Source: Candidatus Nanopelagicales bacterium (lineage in GTDB: Bacteria; Actinomycetota; Actinomycetes; S36-B12). Taken from it: 46,193 nt of DNA. The DNA lies in the NCBI GenBank assembly GCA_030726915.1, contig JANRCR010000010.1, positions 1 through 46,193 on the forward strand. The letters are read 5' to 3'. The notes under the pieces are model-generated. The model ran no database searches and was not told where the DNA came from. It saw nothing but the letters and a program-made list of their open reading frames with translations. Both the position numbers and the translations under genes were made by a program. This document shows positions 35,415-42,694 of the stretch, piece after piece; position 1 is the first letter of the stretch; every line of letters starts with the position of its first letter.

Positions 35415-35488
35415 TCGGGGTACCCGGATTCGAACCGGGGGCCTCCTGCTCCCAAAGCAGGCGCGCTACCAAGCTGCGCCACACCCCG
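35415..35488 (-). tRNA. tRNA-Pro (anticodon TGG)
   Basis: A 74-base cloverleaf on the minus strand. The acceptor stem CGGGGTG pairs with TACCCCG, the D-arm contains GCGCAGCTTGGTAGCGC, and the anticodon stem CCTGC/GCAGG encloses loop TTTGGGA with anticodon TGG. The T-arm reads CCGGTTCGAATCCGG and the discriminator is A. CCA is not encoded. Confidence 0.95.
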
Positions 35489-35491
35489 TTG

Positions 35492-35521
35492 CCCGCTCAG
35501 CGACGTAACCCGCTCAGCGAC
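35492..35521 (-). repeat. 13-bp direct repeat upstream of tRNA-Pro
   Basis: Two exact copies of CCCGCTCAGCGAC (35492-35504 and 35509-35521), period 17, in the short leader/promoter region just before the tRNA-Pro 5' end. Could be a duplication or a binding site; no regulator is recognised. Confidence 0.7.
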
Positions 35522-35527
35522 CTCGAC

Positions 35528-35533
35528 AGTCTA
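35528..35533 (-). promoter_or_regulatory. Putative -10 box of tRNA-Pro
   Basis: TAGACT on the minus strand, 39 bases before the tRNA 5' end, a usual distance for a processed tRNA precursor. No clear -35. Confidence 0.35.
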
Positions 35534-35616
35534 GGGGCGCGTCGCCACGGATCCCGGTGACCCCATGACGCGGCGCGTGACGCCGGTCCTCTCACGACCG
35601 GGGTCCGACCTACGGG

Positions 35617-35622
35617 TATCCT
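35617..35622 (+). promoter_or_regulatory. Putative -10 box of tRNA-Gly
   Basis: TATCCT on the plus strand, 18 bases before the tRNA-Gly 5' end. Good -10 match and spacing; the -35 is poor. Confidence 0.4.
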
Positions 35623-35640
35623 GGCAGGGCTTTGCACTGC

Positions 35641-35711
35641 GCGGGTGTAGCTCAATGGTAGAGCCCCAGCCTTCCAAGCTGGCCATGCCGGTTCGATCCC
35701 GGTCACCCGCT
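35641..35711 (+). tRNA. tRNA-Gly (anticodon TCC)
   Basis: A 71-base cloverleaf. The acceptor stem GCGGGTG pairs with CACCCGC, the D-arm contains GCTCAATGGTAGAGC, and the anticodon loop CTTCCAA gives anticodon TCC, reading GGA and GGG. The T-arm reads CCGGTTCGATCCCGG and the discriminator is T. CCA is not encoded. Confidence 0.95.
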
Positions 35712-35758
35712 CGTCACGAGGAATCCAGCGACTCGTTTGCTCGACATCTCATACGGCG

Positions 35759-35764
35759 TACCGT
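35759..35764 (+). promoter_or_regulatory. Putative leaderless -10 box of the ybaK-like gene
   Basis: TACCGT ending 7 bases before ATG 35772. The spacing fits leaderless transcription. Confidence 0.45.
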
Positions 35765-35771
35765 GACCGGC

Positions 35772-36242
35772 ATGGCTGAAGACGCTCCCGGCATCATCGA
35801 TCTCCAACGCCGCGGCATCGACCACCGCATCATCCATCCGGGACACGTGACGTCTGTCGAGGAAGCAGCACAGGCATGCGGCGTGCGACCGGAGCAGGTG
35901 GTCAAGACCCTCGTCGTACGCCGCGGTGACGATGATTACGTGCTGGTGCTTGTGCCGGGAGACCGCTCACTTGCGTGGCCCAAGTTGCGCGCCCTACTCG
36001 GCGTCAGCCGGATCTCGCTACCCGATGCCGAAGAGGCCCTGGCGGCCACCGGCTATGCCCGCGGCACCATCACCCCACTCGGACTCGACCTTCCGGTGGT
36101 GGCTGACGAACGCATTCTCGGCGGGGAGATCACCCTGGGCACGGGTCAGCGCAATACCGTCGTCGCTGTCGAGGCCGACTCGGTGATCGACTCCTACGCC
36201 GCGATCGTGGCCGACGTCACGTCGGATGCTTCGACCCGATGA
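35772..36242 (+). CDS. YbaK/EbsC-family aminoacyl-tRNA deacylase
   Basis: A 156-residue single-domain protein of the YbaK/ProX superfamily, which hydrolyses mischarged tRNAs in trans, for example Cys-tRNA-Pro or Ala-tRNA-Pro. Family features include VVKTLVVRRGDDDYVLVLVPGD with the conserved Lys, and GYARGTITPLGL near residue 95. Location beside tRNA-Pro and tRNA-Gly is suggestive but may be chance. The true start is ATG 35772; the long upstream frame reads through the tRNA gene. Its 3' end overlaps the convergent RDD gene by 26 bases. Confidence 0.9.
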   Translation: MAEDAPGIIDLQRRGIDHRIIHPGHVTSVEEAAQACGVRPEQVVKTLVVRRGDDDYVLVLVPGDRSLAWPKLRALLGVSRISLPDAEEALAATGYARGTITPLGLDLPVVADERILGGEITLGTGQRNTVVAVEADSVIDSYAAIVADVTSDASTR

Positions 36243-36756
36243 CGAGCGGAGCCCGCAGACTCCAGTCGTAGATGACGATCGTGCGCAGCACGACGTCTTG
36301 CACAGAGCGATTGCGCTTACTGATCAGCGCCCAGGCAAGGCCGATGGGGAAACCCACAGAGAAGGCGGCGCGTGCCAGCGCCACCGGCCAGCGCACGCGC
36401 TCCCCCTTGCGGTTGACCACACGCACGCCCATGAACCGGGCACCCAGCGACCGACCGCTCGTGGCCCAGGCCACCGTCCAGTAGAAGGCCGTGAAGAGGT
36501 AGCCCCACAGCACGAGCGTCGCCGCGCGCGGCGGATCGACCTCCACGCCCGGAGTGAAAATGAGCTGGAGGATCTCGATGCCGAACCAGGTGCCCATCAT
36601 GAGCAGCGCCACGAGGGCTACGTCGATGACGCTGGCCACGAAGCGCGTCGCGAAGCCCGCGCGCTCCCCCTGGAAATCGCGCGCATCCTCAGGGATCGAG
36701 TAGTCCTCGGCGCTCTCCCTGCCATCGCCACGTTGCCACTCGCTGAACGTGGTCAT
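36217..36756 (-). CDS. RDD-family membrane protein
   Basis: A 179-residue protein with a polar N-terminus, three to four transmembrane segments and the RDD hallmark pattern: Arg in AGFATRFVASVIDVALVAL with the Asp, and GRSLGARFMGVRVVN plus ARAAFSVGF. RDD proteins are implicated in ion or Na+/H+ transport or as membrane partners, but most are uncharacterised. ATG 36756 overlaps the stop of the repeat-protein gene by 4 bases (ATGA), so the two products are probably made together in similar amounts. It overlaps ybaK antisense by 26 bases. Confidence 0.9.
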   Translation of the reverse strand: MTTFSEWQRGDGRESAEDYSIPEDARDFQGERAGFATRFVASVIDVALVALLMMGTWFGIEILQLIFTPGVEVDPPRAATLVLWGYLFTAFYWTVAWATSGRSLGARFMGVRVVNRKGERVRWPVALARAAFSVGFPIGLAWALISKRNRSVQDVVLRTIVIYDWSLRAPLVIGSKHPT

Positions 36757-37487
36757 GACTCATCTCCGGTGAGGGATTCGGGCTCGCCGGGAGCATCGAG
36801 TTTGCGGCCCCGACGCGGCAGGAGCCGATCGACAATGCGAGCGGTCGCGACATCAGTGGCATATGAACGCAGGCGGAGTCCGTCGATGGCGTCGGTGGCA
36901 ACACCACCGGTGGACTGTCGGATGATTGCCGGGAGATCCGTCTGCTCAATGACGTACTCGGCAATCTCCACGATGGGCAGGCGGTCGATCACCGATTCGA
37001 GATCGACCGTGTCGACGAGCGCATCGATGTCCACCCGCTCGCGTACGAGCGCGGTCAGATCCAACTGATCAAGCGCTGCATCGATGACGGTGACGAGTTG
37101 GACCCTCTGCAGCACAATCTCCGTCAGATCAATGGAATCCAGCGCCGTCTCGACGATGCTGCGCAGATCCACCCGCTGGAGGACGATCTGCGTCAAATCG
37201 AGTTGATCCAATGCCGCGTTGACGATGCTGCGAAGGTCCACGCGATCAAGTACCAGCGACGTGATGTCAATGCGCTGGACAACAGCATCCGTAATGGTAG
37301 GCACCACCCGGTCGAGCACCGCGGACGTTGGGGGGCCCGCCACCGCCGTCACCGCTCCAAGAGCAGTGACGGCTGCTGATTCCATGACCGCACCCATGGC
37401 ACCCAGGAATCCCCGAAAGACGTCGTCGCCATCCGCATCCACGGGCCGAGCGACGACGATGACCTCACGAGTCACGAACCGATCCAC
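36753..37487 (-). CDS. 23-residue tandem-repeat protein coupled to RDD gene
   Basis: A 244-residue protein with no known enzyme motif. Residues 82-150 hold three consecutive 23-residue units of the pattern RVDLRSIV..ALD.LDLT.IVLQ, with degenerate units on both sides (IDITSLVLD before; VDIDALVDTVDLESVID after). Regularly spaced Val/Ile/Leu with polar turns suggest a solenoid or amphipathic stack. A moderately hydrophobic Ala/Gly/Val-rich stretch (about residues 26-52) might contact the membrane. GTG 37487 is chosen because GGGAGGA lies 7 bases upstream; the frame extends to TTG 37520. Coupled to the RDD gene, it may be its cytoplasmic partner. Function unknown. Confidence 0.82.
   Translation of the reverse strand: MDRFVTREVIVVARPVDADGDDVFRGFLGAMGAVMESAAVTALGAVTAVAGPPTSAVLDRVVPTITDAVVQRIDITSLVLDRVDLRSIVNAALDQLDLTQIVLQRVDLRSIVETALDSIDLTEIVLQRVQLVTVIDAALDQLDLTALVRERVDIDALVDTVDLESVIDRLPIVEIAEYVIEQTDLPAIIRQSTGGVATDAIDGLRLRSYATDVATARIVDRLLPRRGRKLDAPGEPESLTGDES
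37038..37244 (-). repeat. Three 69-bp coding repeats
   Basis: DNA encoding residues 82-150 of the repeat protein: three 69-base units, similar but with many synonymous and some replacement differences, so an older expansion than the rne repeats. Confidence 0.85.
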
Positions 37488-37523
37488 GGTCTGATCCTCC
37501 CAGACTTCTCCCGATGCCAACGC

Positions 37524-38474
37524 TCAATAGCGCGGAGCACCTGAGCGCGGTAGCGCGGCGAGGTCCGCAAGATCCGCCGTCGTGAGCACGATGTCGGCTG
37601 CGGCCACGTTGTCTTCGAGCCAACGGCGACGCTTCGTGCCCGGGATGGGTACGACGTGTGCCCCCTGCTCCAGGACCCAGGCGAGGGCCACCTGCGCCGC
37701 GGTCGCCCCATGGCGGGAGGCGACCGCGCGGATACCGGCGACTATGGACTCGTTGGCGGTGAGTGCCTCCGCCGTGAAGCGCGGATTGGCTGACCGGAAG
37801 TCCCCCTCCCCGATGACGTCAGCCGTCACCGTGCCGGTCAGATATCCGCGCCCCAGCGGACAGTAGGCGAGGAATCCGATGCCACGTTCCTCGCAGAGAT
37901 TGAGCACACCATTGACGACGTTCTCATCCGTCCACAGGGACAACTCGCTCTGGACGCTGGTCACCGGATGGATGGAATCGGCCACGAGAATCTCCTCGAC
38001 ACTCGCCTCTGATAGACCCAGATACGACACCTTGCCGGTCGCGACGAGGTCCGCCATCGCACCCCAGGTCTCCTCCACGGGAACGTCCGGATCAATGCGA
38101 TGCAATTGGTACAGGTCGATCATGTCGACACCCAGCCGCTCGAGGGACGCATCGCAGGCGGCGCGGATGTCATCAGGTCGGCCGTTGCGCCCATAGTTCG
38201 TGGCATCGATGGGCACCAAGCCGCCCTTGGTGGCAATGGTCACCTGATCGCGCAGGCCCGCGTCCACGACGTACTCGCGAATCAACATCTCGTTGGTGAA
38301 GGGTCCGTAGACATCTGCCGTGTCCAACAGGGTCACGCCGAGCTCGACAGCCCTCCGCAGCGTCGCAGCCACTTCCTCCGGATCGACGTCGGCGACGGCG
38401 TAGGCCCAGGACATGGGCATACAACCGAGTCCGATCTCACTCACGGTGAGGTCACGCAGGCTTCGCTGCTTCAT
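37524..38474 (-). CDS. Aldo/keto reductase
   Basis: A 316-residue NADPH-dependent oxidoreductase with the AKR TIM barrel. The tetrad is visible as Asp and Tyr in LLDTADVYGPF, Lys in IATKGG, and His in YQLHRIDP. The C-terminal cofactor region has VVPIPGTKRRRWLEDN. Start ATG 38474 has GAGGGAG 5 bases upstream; an in-frame extension to 38495 is less likely. A TAGGGT box at 38514-38519 may be its -10. The substrate is unknown, as is usual for this family. It is divergent from a small membrane-protein gene. Confidence 0.93.
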   Translation of the reverse strand: MKQRSLRDLTVSEIGLGCMPMSWAYAVADVDPEEVAATLRRAVELGVTLLDTADVYGPFTNEMLIREYVVDAGLRDQVTIATKGGLVPIDATNYGRNGRPDDIRAACDASLERLGVDMIDLYQLHRIDPDVPVEETWGAMADLVATGKVSYLGLSEASVEEILVADSIHPVTSVQSELSLWTDENVVNGVLNLCEERGIGFLAYCPLGRGYLTGTVTADVIGEGDFRSANPRFTAEALTANESIVAGIRAVASRHGATAAQVALAWVLEQGAHVVPIPGTKRRRWLEDNVAAADIVLTTADLADLAALPRSGAPRY

Positions 38475-38592
38475 GAGGGCTCCCTCTGAGGACACCGGGG
38501 TGTGGGAGCGCTGACCCTAGCCGGGTGACACAGTTCGCACCTGGGATCAGGTCGATTCGCAGTCGTCGGAACATGTGGAAAGCGAGGACAGC

Positions 38593-38985
38593 ATGCCCAC
38601 GGATGCATATGCACGGACCATGCTCATCGAGAGAGTCAGCGTGGGCCTCGCGGCGGGGATCGCCCCCGGCGCCCTCCTCAGGGCATTCGGCATAGATGCG
38701 AGCGAGGATTCCCCCACCCTGCGCTACTTCGCGCGCCTCTTCGCCGTGCGCAACGTCGTCCTCGGGCTGCTCGTCTGGGATGCGCGCCACGATTCACGAC
38801 GCCTCGAGCGCGTCGCCTGGATCAACGCGGCGACCGAAATCGTTGATGCCGCAGCAGGGGCAGCACCGATGCTGACCGGGCGCACACGCCCATCCGCGGC
38901 GGCCGGTGCCATCGCGGCATCCCTTGCCGTGTCTGCCGGATTCGTCGGGTTGGCGCTTCGAGCCCGACGCGATCTGGGGCGTTGA
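38593..38985 (+). CDS. Small hypothetical membrane protein
   Basis: A 130-residue protein with about four hydrophobic segments: around residues 17-30, 50-62, 78-95 and 103-122, the last Ala-rich. The loop between the second and third contains WDARHDSRRLER, and it ends with a basic RARRDLGR. It somewhat resembles DUF4267-like small membrane proteins, but the match is not firm. ATG 38593 has GAGGA 4 bases upstream and is preferred to GTG 38575. No functional clue from neighbours. Confidence 0.65.
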   Translation: MPTDAYARTMLIERVSVGLAAGIAPGALLRAFGIDASEDSPTLRYFARLFAVRNVVLGLLVWDARHDSRRLERVAWINAATEIVDAAAGAAPMLTGRTRPSAAAGAIAASLAVSAGFVGLALRARRDLGR

Positions 38986-39014
38986 CGGCCATCTGCGGAT
39001 CGTGACGTCTTCGA

Positions 39015-39449
39015 CTAGGACTCGCAGTACTTTTTTAAACCCTTGGTCGCACCCTTGAGTGTGTCCCCCAACGCCTTCTTCAGGAGGAATCCGGGCAGCG
39101 GTATGGCCGGATCGATGGACAGGGTGAGCGTCGCCTCCGTGGCACCTGCCCTATCGGTCAGTGACCACGATCCACTCGCATCCTTTTGGGCCTTGCTCGG
39201 CGCCACGAGACGCCAGGCCATGGACGTGTCGGTGTGGGTGTAGTCGAGGTCGAATTCATCCTTGGCGACCTTGACGTCGTTGACTTGGCGGGCCCGGGCG
39301 GGCAGGCCGTCATCGTTCGTCGCCACAACTTCGGAGGAGATGCATCCGGGAAACCACGTGACCTGGGCCGGTAGGTCCCGCAGGGCCGCGAGGACATCGG
39401 AGACCGGCGCATGAATGGTGACGGATTCAGACCCGGTGACGGCACCCAT
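39015..39449 (-). CDS. SRPBCC (polyketide cyclase-like) protein
   Basis: A 144-residue START/SRPBCC-fold protein with the characteristic opening SVTIHAPVSDVLAALRDLPAQVTWFPG split by short turns, a central beta sheet (DEFDLDYTHTDTSMAWRLV), and a C-terminal helix (LLKKALGDTLKGATKGLKKY). Such proteins bind hydrophobic ligands or act in coenzyme Q or lipid metabolism. A TACCGT box ends 6 bases before ATG 39449, so it is likely leaderless. It diverges from the flavoenzyme gene. The 112-residue upstream frame extension is antisense to that gene and is discarded. Confidence 0.85.
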   Translation of the reverse strand: MGAVTGSESVTIHAPVSDVLAALRDLPAQVTWFPGCISSEVVATNDDGLPARARQVNDVKVAKDEFDLDYTHTDTSMAWRLVAPSKAQKDASGSWSLTDRAGATEATLTLSIDPAIPLPGFLLKKALGDTLKGATKGLKKYCES

Positions 39450-39455
39450 GGAGGC

Positions 39456-39461
39456 ACGGTA
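39456..39461 (-). promoter_or_regulatory. Putative leaderless -10 box of the SRPBCC gene
   Basis: TACCGT on the minus strand, ending 6 bases before the start codon, within the 75-base divergent region. Confidence 0.45.
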
Positions 39462-39510
39462 GGCCCGCGCGGCAGGGTGGCGCGGCGATTCGCCCGAATC
39501 CGCGAGACGG

Positions 39511-39516
39511 TAACGT
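39511..39516 (+). promoter_or_regulatory. Putative leaderless -10 box of the dimethylglycine dehydrogenase-like gene
   Basis: TAACGT ending 8 bases before GTG 39525. It shares the divergent region with the SRPBCC promoter. Confidence 0.45.
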
Positions 39517-39524
39517 CCACGCTC

Positions 39525-41978
39525 GTGACCGCTGCCGAGCATCCCTCCCGAGCCAGAGTCGTCGTCATTGGTGGCGGCATCATCGGTGCCTCCGTGGCCT
39601 ATCACCTCGGGCACCTCGGCTGGGGCGCAGACACCCTCCTCCTCGAACGTGACCGGCTCACCTCCGGCACCACCTGGCATGCGGCCGGGCTCATGGTGGC
39701 CTTCGGATCCTTCTCCGAGACGTCCACTCGGATGCGGCTCTACACCCGCGACCTCTACAGCCGCCTCGAGGCGGAGACCGGGCAATCCACCGGCTTTGCT
39801 CCCATCGGCTTCATCGAAGCCGCTGCGGATGAGGGACGACTTGAGGAATACCGACGCGTCTCAGCCTTGAATCGACACTGCGGCGTCGACATTCACGAGA
39901 TCACCCCGCGCGAGATTGCCGATCTCTTTCCGATCGCACGCACCGATGACCTGCTCGCGGGGTTCTACGTCCCACAGGATGGTCGGGTCAACCCCGTCGA
40001 TGCGACGATGGCGCTGGCCAAGGGTGCGCGCATGCAGGGTGTGACGATTCTGGAGCAGACTCCAGTCCTTGATGTCCTGACCAGGGACGGTCGCGTCGTC
40101 GGGGTCCGCACCGAGCAGGGCGACATCGAGTGCGAGTACGTCGTGAACTGCGCTGGCATGTGGGCCCGGCAATTGGCCGAGAGGTCCGGCGTGACGGTGC
40201 CCAATCAGGCCGCGGAGCACTACTACCTCATCACCGACACCATCCCCGGGCTCGACCCGGACCTCCCGGTCTTTGAGGATCCGGGCTCCTATGGCTACTA
40301 CCGGCCCGAGGGCGATGGCCTGATGATCGGGCTCTTCGAGCCGGTTTGCGCCCCCTGGCACGTGGACGCGATCCCTGAGGATGCGTCCTTCCTCACCCTG
40401 CCACCGGACTGGGATCGCATGGGTCCCTACGTCGAGCGCGCCATGGAGCGCGTCCCGATATCCATGGAGGTCGGCGTCAAGACCTTCTTCTGCGGACCCG
40501 AATCCTTCACCCCGGACCTGGCTCCGGTCGTGGGTGAGTCACCCGAGCTGCACGGCTACTTCGTCGCGGCCGGCATGAACTCCATCGGGATTTTGACCGC
40601 TGGTGGCATCGGACGCGCCGTTGCCACGTGGATCGTCGACGGACTCCCCGATGTCGACGTCACGGGATTCCATATTGACCGTCTGCATCCGTATCAGACG
40701 AGCCCCGACTACCGAGCCTCGCGCACGGTGGAGTCACTGGGCATGGTCTATCAAACCCACTTCCCCGGGCGATCGATGACGACCGCGCGCGGCATCAAGC
40801 GCTCTCCCCTGCACAACCAACTCGCCGCTCAGGGTGCGTACTTCCGCGATGTCTCCGGTTGGGAAGGCGCTGACTGGTACGCCGGTCCCGGTGTCGAGCC
40901 CACGGTCGGTGAGTTGAGTTGGGGTCGCCAAGACTGGTTTGGCCAATGGGAGCGCGAGCATCGGGCGGTCCGGGAAGGCGTGGGCCTCATGGACATGTCC
41001 TTCATGGCGAAATTCCTCGTGGAGGGCCGCGACGCCGGTGCGGTGATGGAGCGCATCTCCGCCAACCGCGTCGATGGAGACGCCGGAGTCATCACCTACA
41101 CCCCCTGGCTCAATGCGGCCGGCCTGCTGGAAGCAGACCTCACCGTGACCAAACTTGACGACGGGCGCTTCTGGGTCGTCGCATCGGATACGGCCCATCG
41201 CCATGTCGAGTCGTGGATGCGTCGCCATGCGGGTGAGAGCGTGGTGGCCATCACGGACATGACCTCGGCGTACGCCCAGATCAACATCCAAGGGCCCAGG
41301 TCGCGCGAGGTGCTGCAGTCGCTCACCTCCGTCGACCTCTCCAACGCAGCATTCCCCTTCCGCACCGCGCGCGAGATCGACCTCGGCTTCGCGCGGGCCC
41401 TCTGTGTGCGCATCACCTATCTTGGCGAGCTTGGCTATGAGCTCTACGTCCCCGCCGAGCAGGCCGTCCACGTCTATGAGCGCTGTGTCGATGCGGGGGC
41501 GGCGTACGGACTGGTGCACACCGGGCTCAAGGCCCTGTCGAGCCTGCGGATGGAAAAGGGCTACCGCGACTACGGCCATGACATCGACAACACCGACTCG
41601 GTGCTGGAGGCCGGCCTCGGATTTGCCGTCGACTGGGACACCGACTTCATCGGTCGTGAGGCCGCGCTACGCGTCAAGGAGCAGGGGCCACTGGAGCGGC
41701 GCCTGGTCCAGGTGCGGGTCCTGGATCCCGACCCCTTGATGTTCCACGGCGAGATCGTCTACCGCGACGGTCGGCCTGTCGGATACGTCCGCGCGGCGAG
41801 CTATGGCCACACCCTGGGTGGCGCCGTGGGTCTGGCCATGGTCGAGCCCGGTGGTCCCGTCACACCCGATGTGATCACCAGTGGCACCTGGGAGGTGGAC
41901 ATCGCCAACACGCGATACCCCGCCGTCGCTTCCCTGCGCCCGATGTATGACCCCGACAGCGCTCGCGTCAAGGCGTAG
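39525..41978 (+). CDS. Dimethylglycine/sarcosine dehydrogenase-like flavoenzyme (DAO-GcvT fusion)
   Basis: An 817-residue two-part enzyme. The N-terminal FAD-binding DAO domain begins VVVIGGGIIGASVAYHL (dinucleotide-binding GxGxxG) and has TTWHAAGL, where the His matches the residue that binds FAD covalently in dimethylglycine and sarcosine dehydrogenases. From about residue 470 a GcvT-like tetrahydrofolate-binding aminomethyltransferase half follows, with MDMSFMAKF, AYAQINIQGPRSREVL, YLGELGYELYVP and a C-terminal barrel. The expected reaction is oxidative N-demethylation with transfer of the methyl carbon to folate. GTG 39525 is chosen from the -10 spacing and family start. No glycine betaine catabolism genes are adjacent, so the natural substrate remains open. 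Confidence 0.92.
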   Translation: MTAAEHPSRARVVVIGGGIIGASVAYHLGHLGWGADTLLLERDRLTSGTTWHAAGLMVAFGSFSETSTRMRLYTRDLYSRLEAETGQSTGFAPIGFIEAAADEGRLEEYRRVSALNRHCGVDIHEITPREIADLFPIARTDDLLAGFYVPQDGRVNPVDATMALAKGARMQGVTILEQTPVLDVLTRDGRVVGVRTEQGDIECEYVVNCAGMWARQLAERSGVTVPNQAAEHYYLITDTIPGLDPDLPVFEDPGSYGYYRPEGDGLMIGLFEPVCAPWHVDAIPEDASFLTLPPDWDRMGPYVERAMERVPISMEVGVKTFFCGPESFTPDLAPVVGESPELHGYFVAAGMNSIGILTAGGIGRAVATWIVDGLPDVDVTGFHIDRLHPYQTSPDYRASRTVESLGMVYQTHFPGRSMTTARGIKRSPLHNQLAAQGAYFRDVSGWEGADWYAGPGVEPTVGELSWGRQDWFGQWEREHRAVREGVGLMDMSFMAKFLVEGRDAGAVMERISANRVDGDAGVITYTPWLNAAGLLEADLTVTKLDDGRFWVVASDTAHRHVESWMRRHAGESVVAITDMTSAYAQINIQGPRSREVLQSLTSVDLSNAAFPFRTAREIDLGFARALCVRITYLGELGYELYVPAEQAVHVYERCVDAGAAYGLVHTGLKALSSLRMEKGYRDYGHDIDNTDSVLEAGLGFAVDWDTDFIGREAALRVKEQGPLERRLVQVRVLDPDPLMFHGEIVYRDGRPVGYVRAASYGHTLGGAVGLAMVEPGGPVTPDVITSGTWEVDIANTRYPAVASLRPMYDPDSARVKA

Positions 41979-41993
41979 GGGCCCCGCGCTCGA

Positions 41994-42650
41994 CTAGATC
42001 GAGCCGAGCCAGTAGTCCTGCCAGCGCACGAAGATAAGGCCAAGGACAACGACGAACCAAGCGGCGAGAATGAGACCGCGCAGGCCGACGAGCGCCGACA
42101 CCGCACTGCTCCATGACGCTGGTGTGGGCAGGCGGCCCGAGAGGAGGTTGGCCGAGGTCACCCACACGAAGATCGGGGCGGTGACGGTCCAGACCACCAT
42201 GCACCAGGGGCACAGGGAGCCTATGGAATAGAGGCTCTGCCACACGAGCCACTGCACGAAGCCAAAGCCGAGCAGGGCGCCCGCGTTGAGCCCCAGCCAC
42301 ACCCAGCGAGGCATGGCAACCCCACCGGCAAGGAGCACGCCCAGGGTGATGACGACGGCGAAGCCCGTGAGACCAAGGACAGGGTTGGGGAAGCCGAAGA
42401 CCTCAGCCTGCGGCGTGATGATCACTGAGCCGCAGGAAAGCACGGGATTCAGGTCGCAGGCGGGGACATACGTCGGGTCGGCGAGGACGCGCACCTTCTC
42501 GACCGTGAGCTCGAAGGCCGCAATGAGACCGAGGATGCCTCCGGCAATCAGGATCCAGGCCGTCGTGCGGTCCAGGCGCCGGACCCTGCCCGCTCGCCAC
42601 TCATCCAGGGGATCGGCGTCGGCCATCGGCTCTGAGGTCGCACTGCTCAT
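41994..42650 (-). CDS. Vitamin K epoxide reductase (VKOR)-family protein
   Basis: A 218-residue membrane protein with about five transmembrane helices. The two cysteine pairs of VKOR are present: Cys in PACDLNPVLSCGS (loop Cys pair) and the CPWC active-site motif in IGSLCPWCMVV. Bacterial VKOR reoxidises a DsbA-like partner and passes electrons to menaquinone, promoting disulfide formation in exported proteins. No fused or adjacent thioredoxin domain is seen, so the partner is encoded elsewhere. A TACCTT box ends 6 bases before ATG 42650, suggesting a leaderless mRNA. The neighbouring Cys-containing secreted protein could be a client (inference). Confidence 0.93.
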   Translation of the reverse strand: MSSATSEPMADADPLDEWRAGRVRRLDRTTAWILIAGGILGLIAAFELTVEKVRVLADPTYVPACDLNPVLSCGSVIITPQAEVFGFPNPVLGLTGFAVVITLGVLLAGGVAMPRWVWLGLNAGALLGFGFVQWLVWQSLYSIGSLCPWCMVVWTVTAPIFVWVTSANLLSGRLPTPASWSSAVSALVGLRGLILAAWFVVVLGLIFVRWQDYWLGSI

Positions 42651-42656
42651 GGACTA

Positions 42657-42662
42657 AAGGTA
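42657..42662 (-). promoter_or_regulatory. Putative leaderless -10 box of the VKOR gene
   Basis: TACCTT on the minus strand, ending 6 bases before the VKOR ATG. Confidence 0.5.
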
Positions 42663-42694
42663 CGACGAGCCTTGCCGCAAGGCGCGTCCACGCG

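Noticed and set aside
35565-35771. N-terminal extension of the ybaK-like protein
   Set aside because: The extension reads through the tRNA-Gly gene. ATG 35772 with a TACCGT box is the real start.
39450-39785. N-terminal extension of the SRPBCC protein
   Set aside because: It runs antisense through the start of the flavoenzyme gene and is not part of the family fold.
40734-41579. 281-codon frame antisense to the dimethylglycine dehydrogenase-like gene
   Set aside because: No start signal, no similarity, inside a strong gene.
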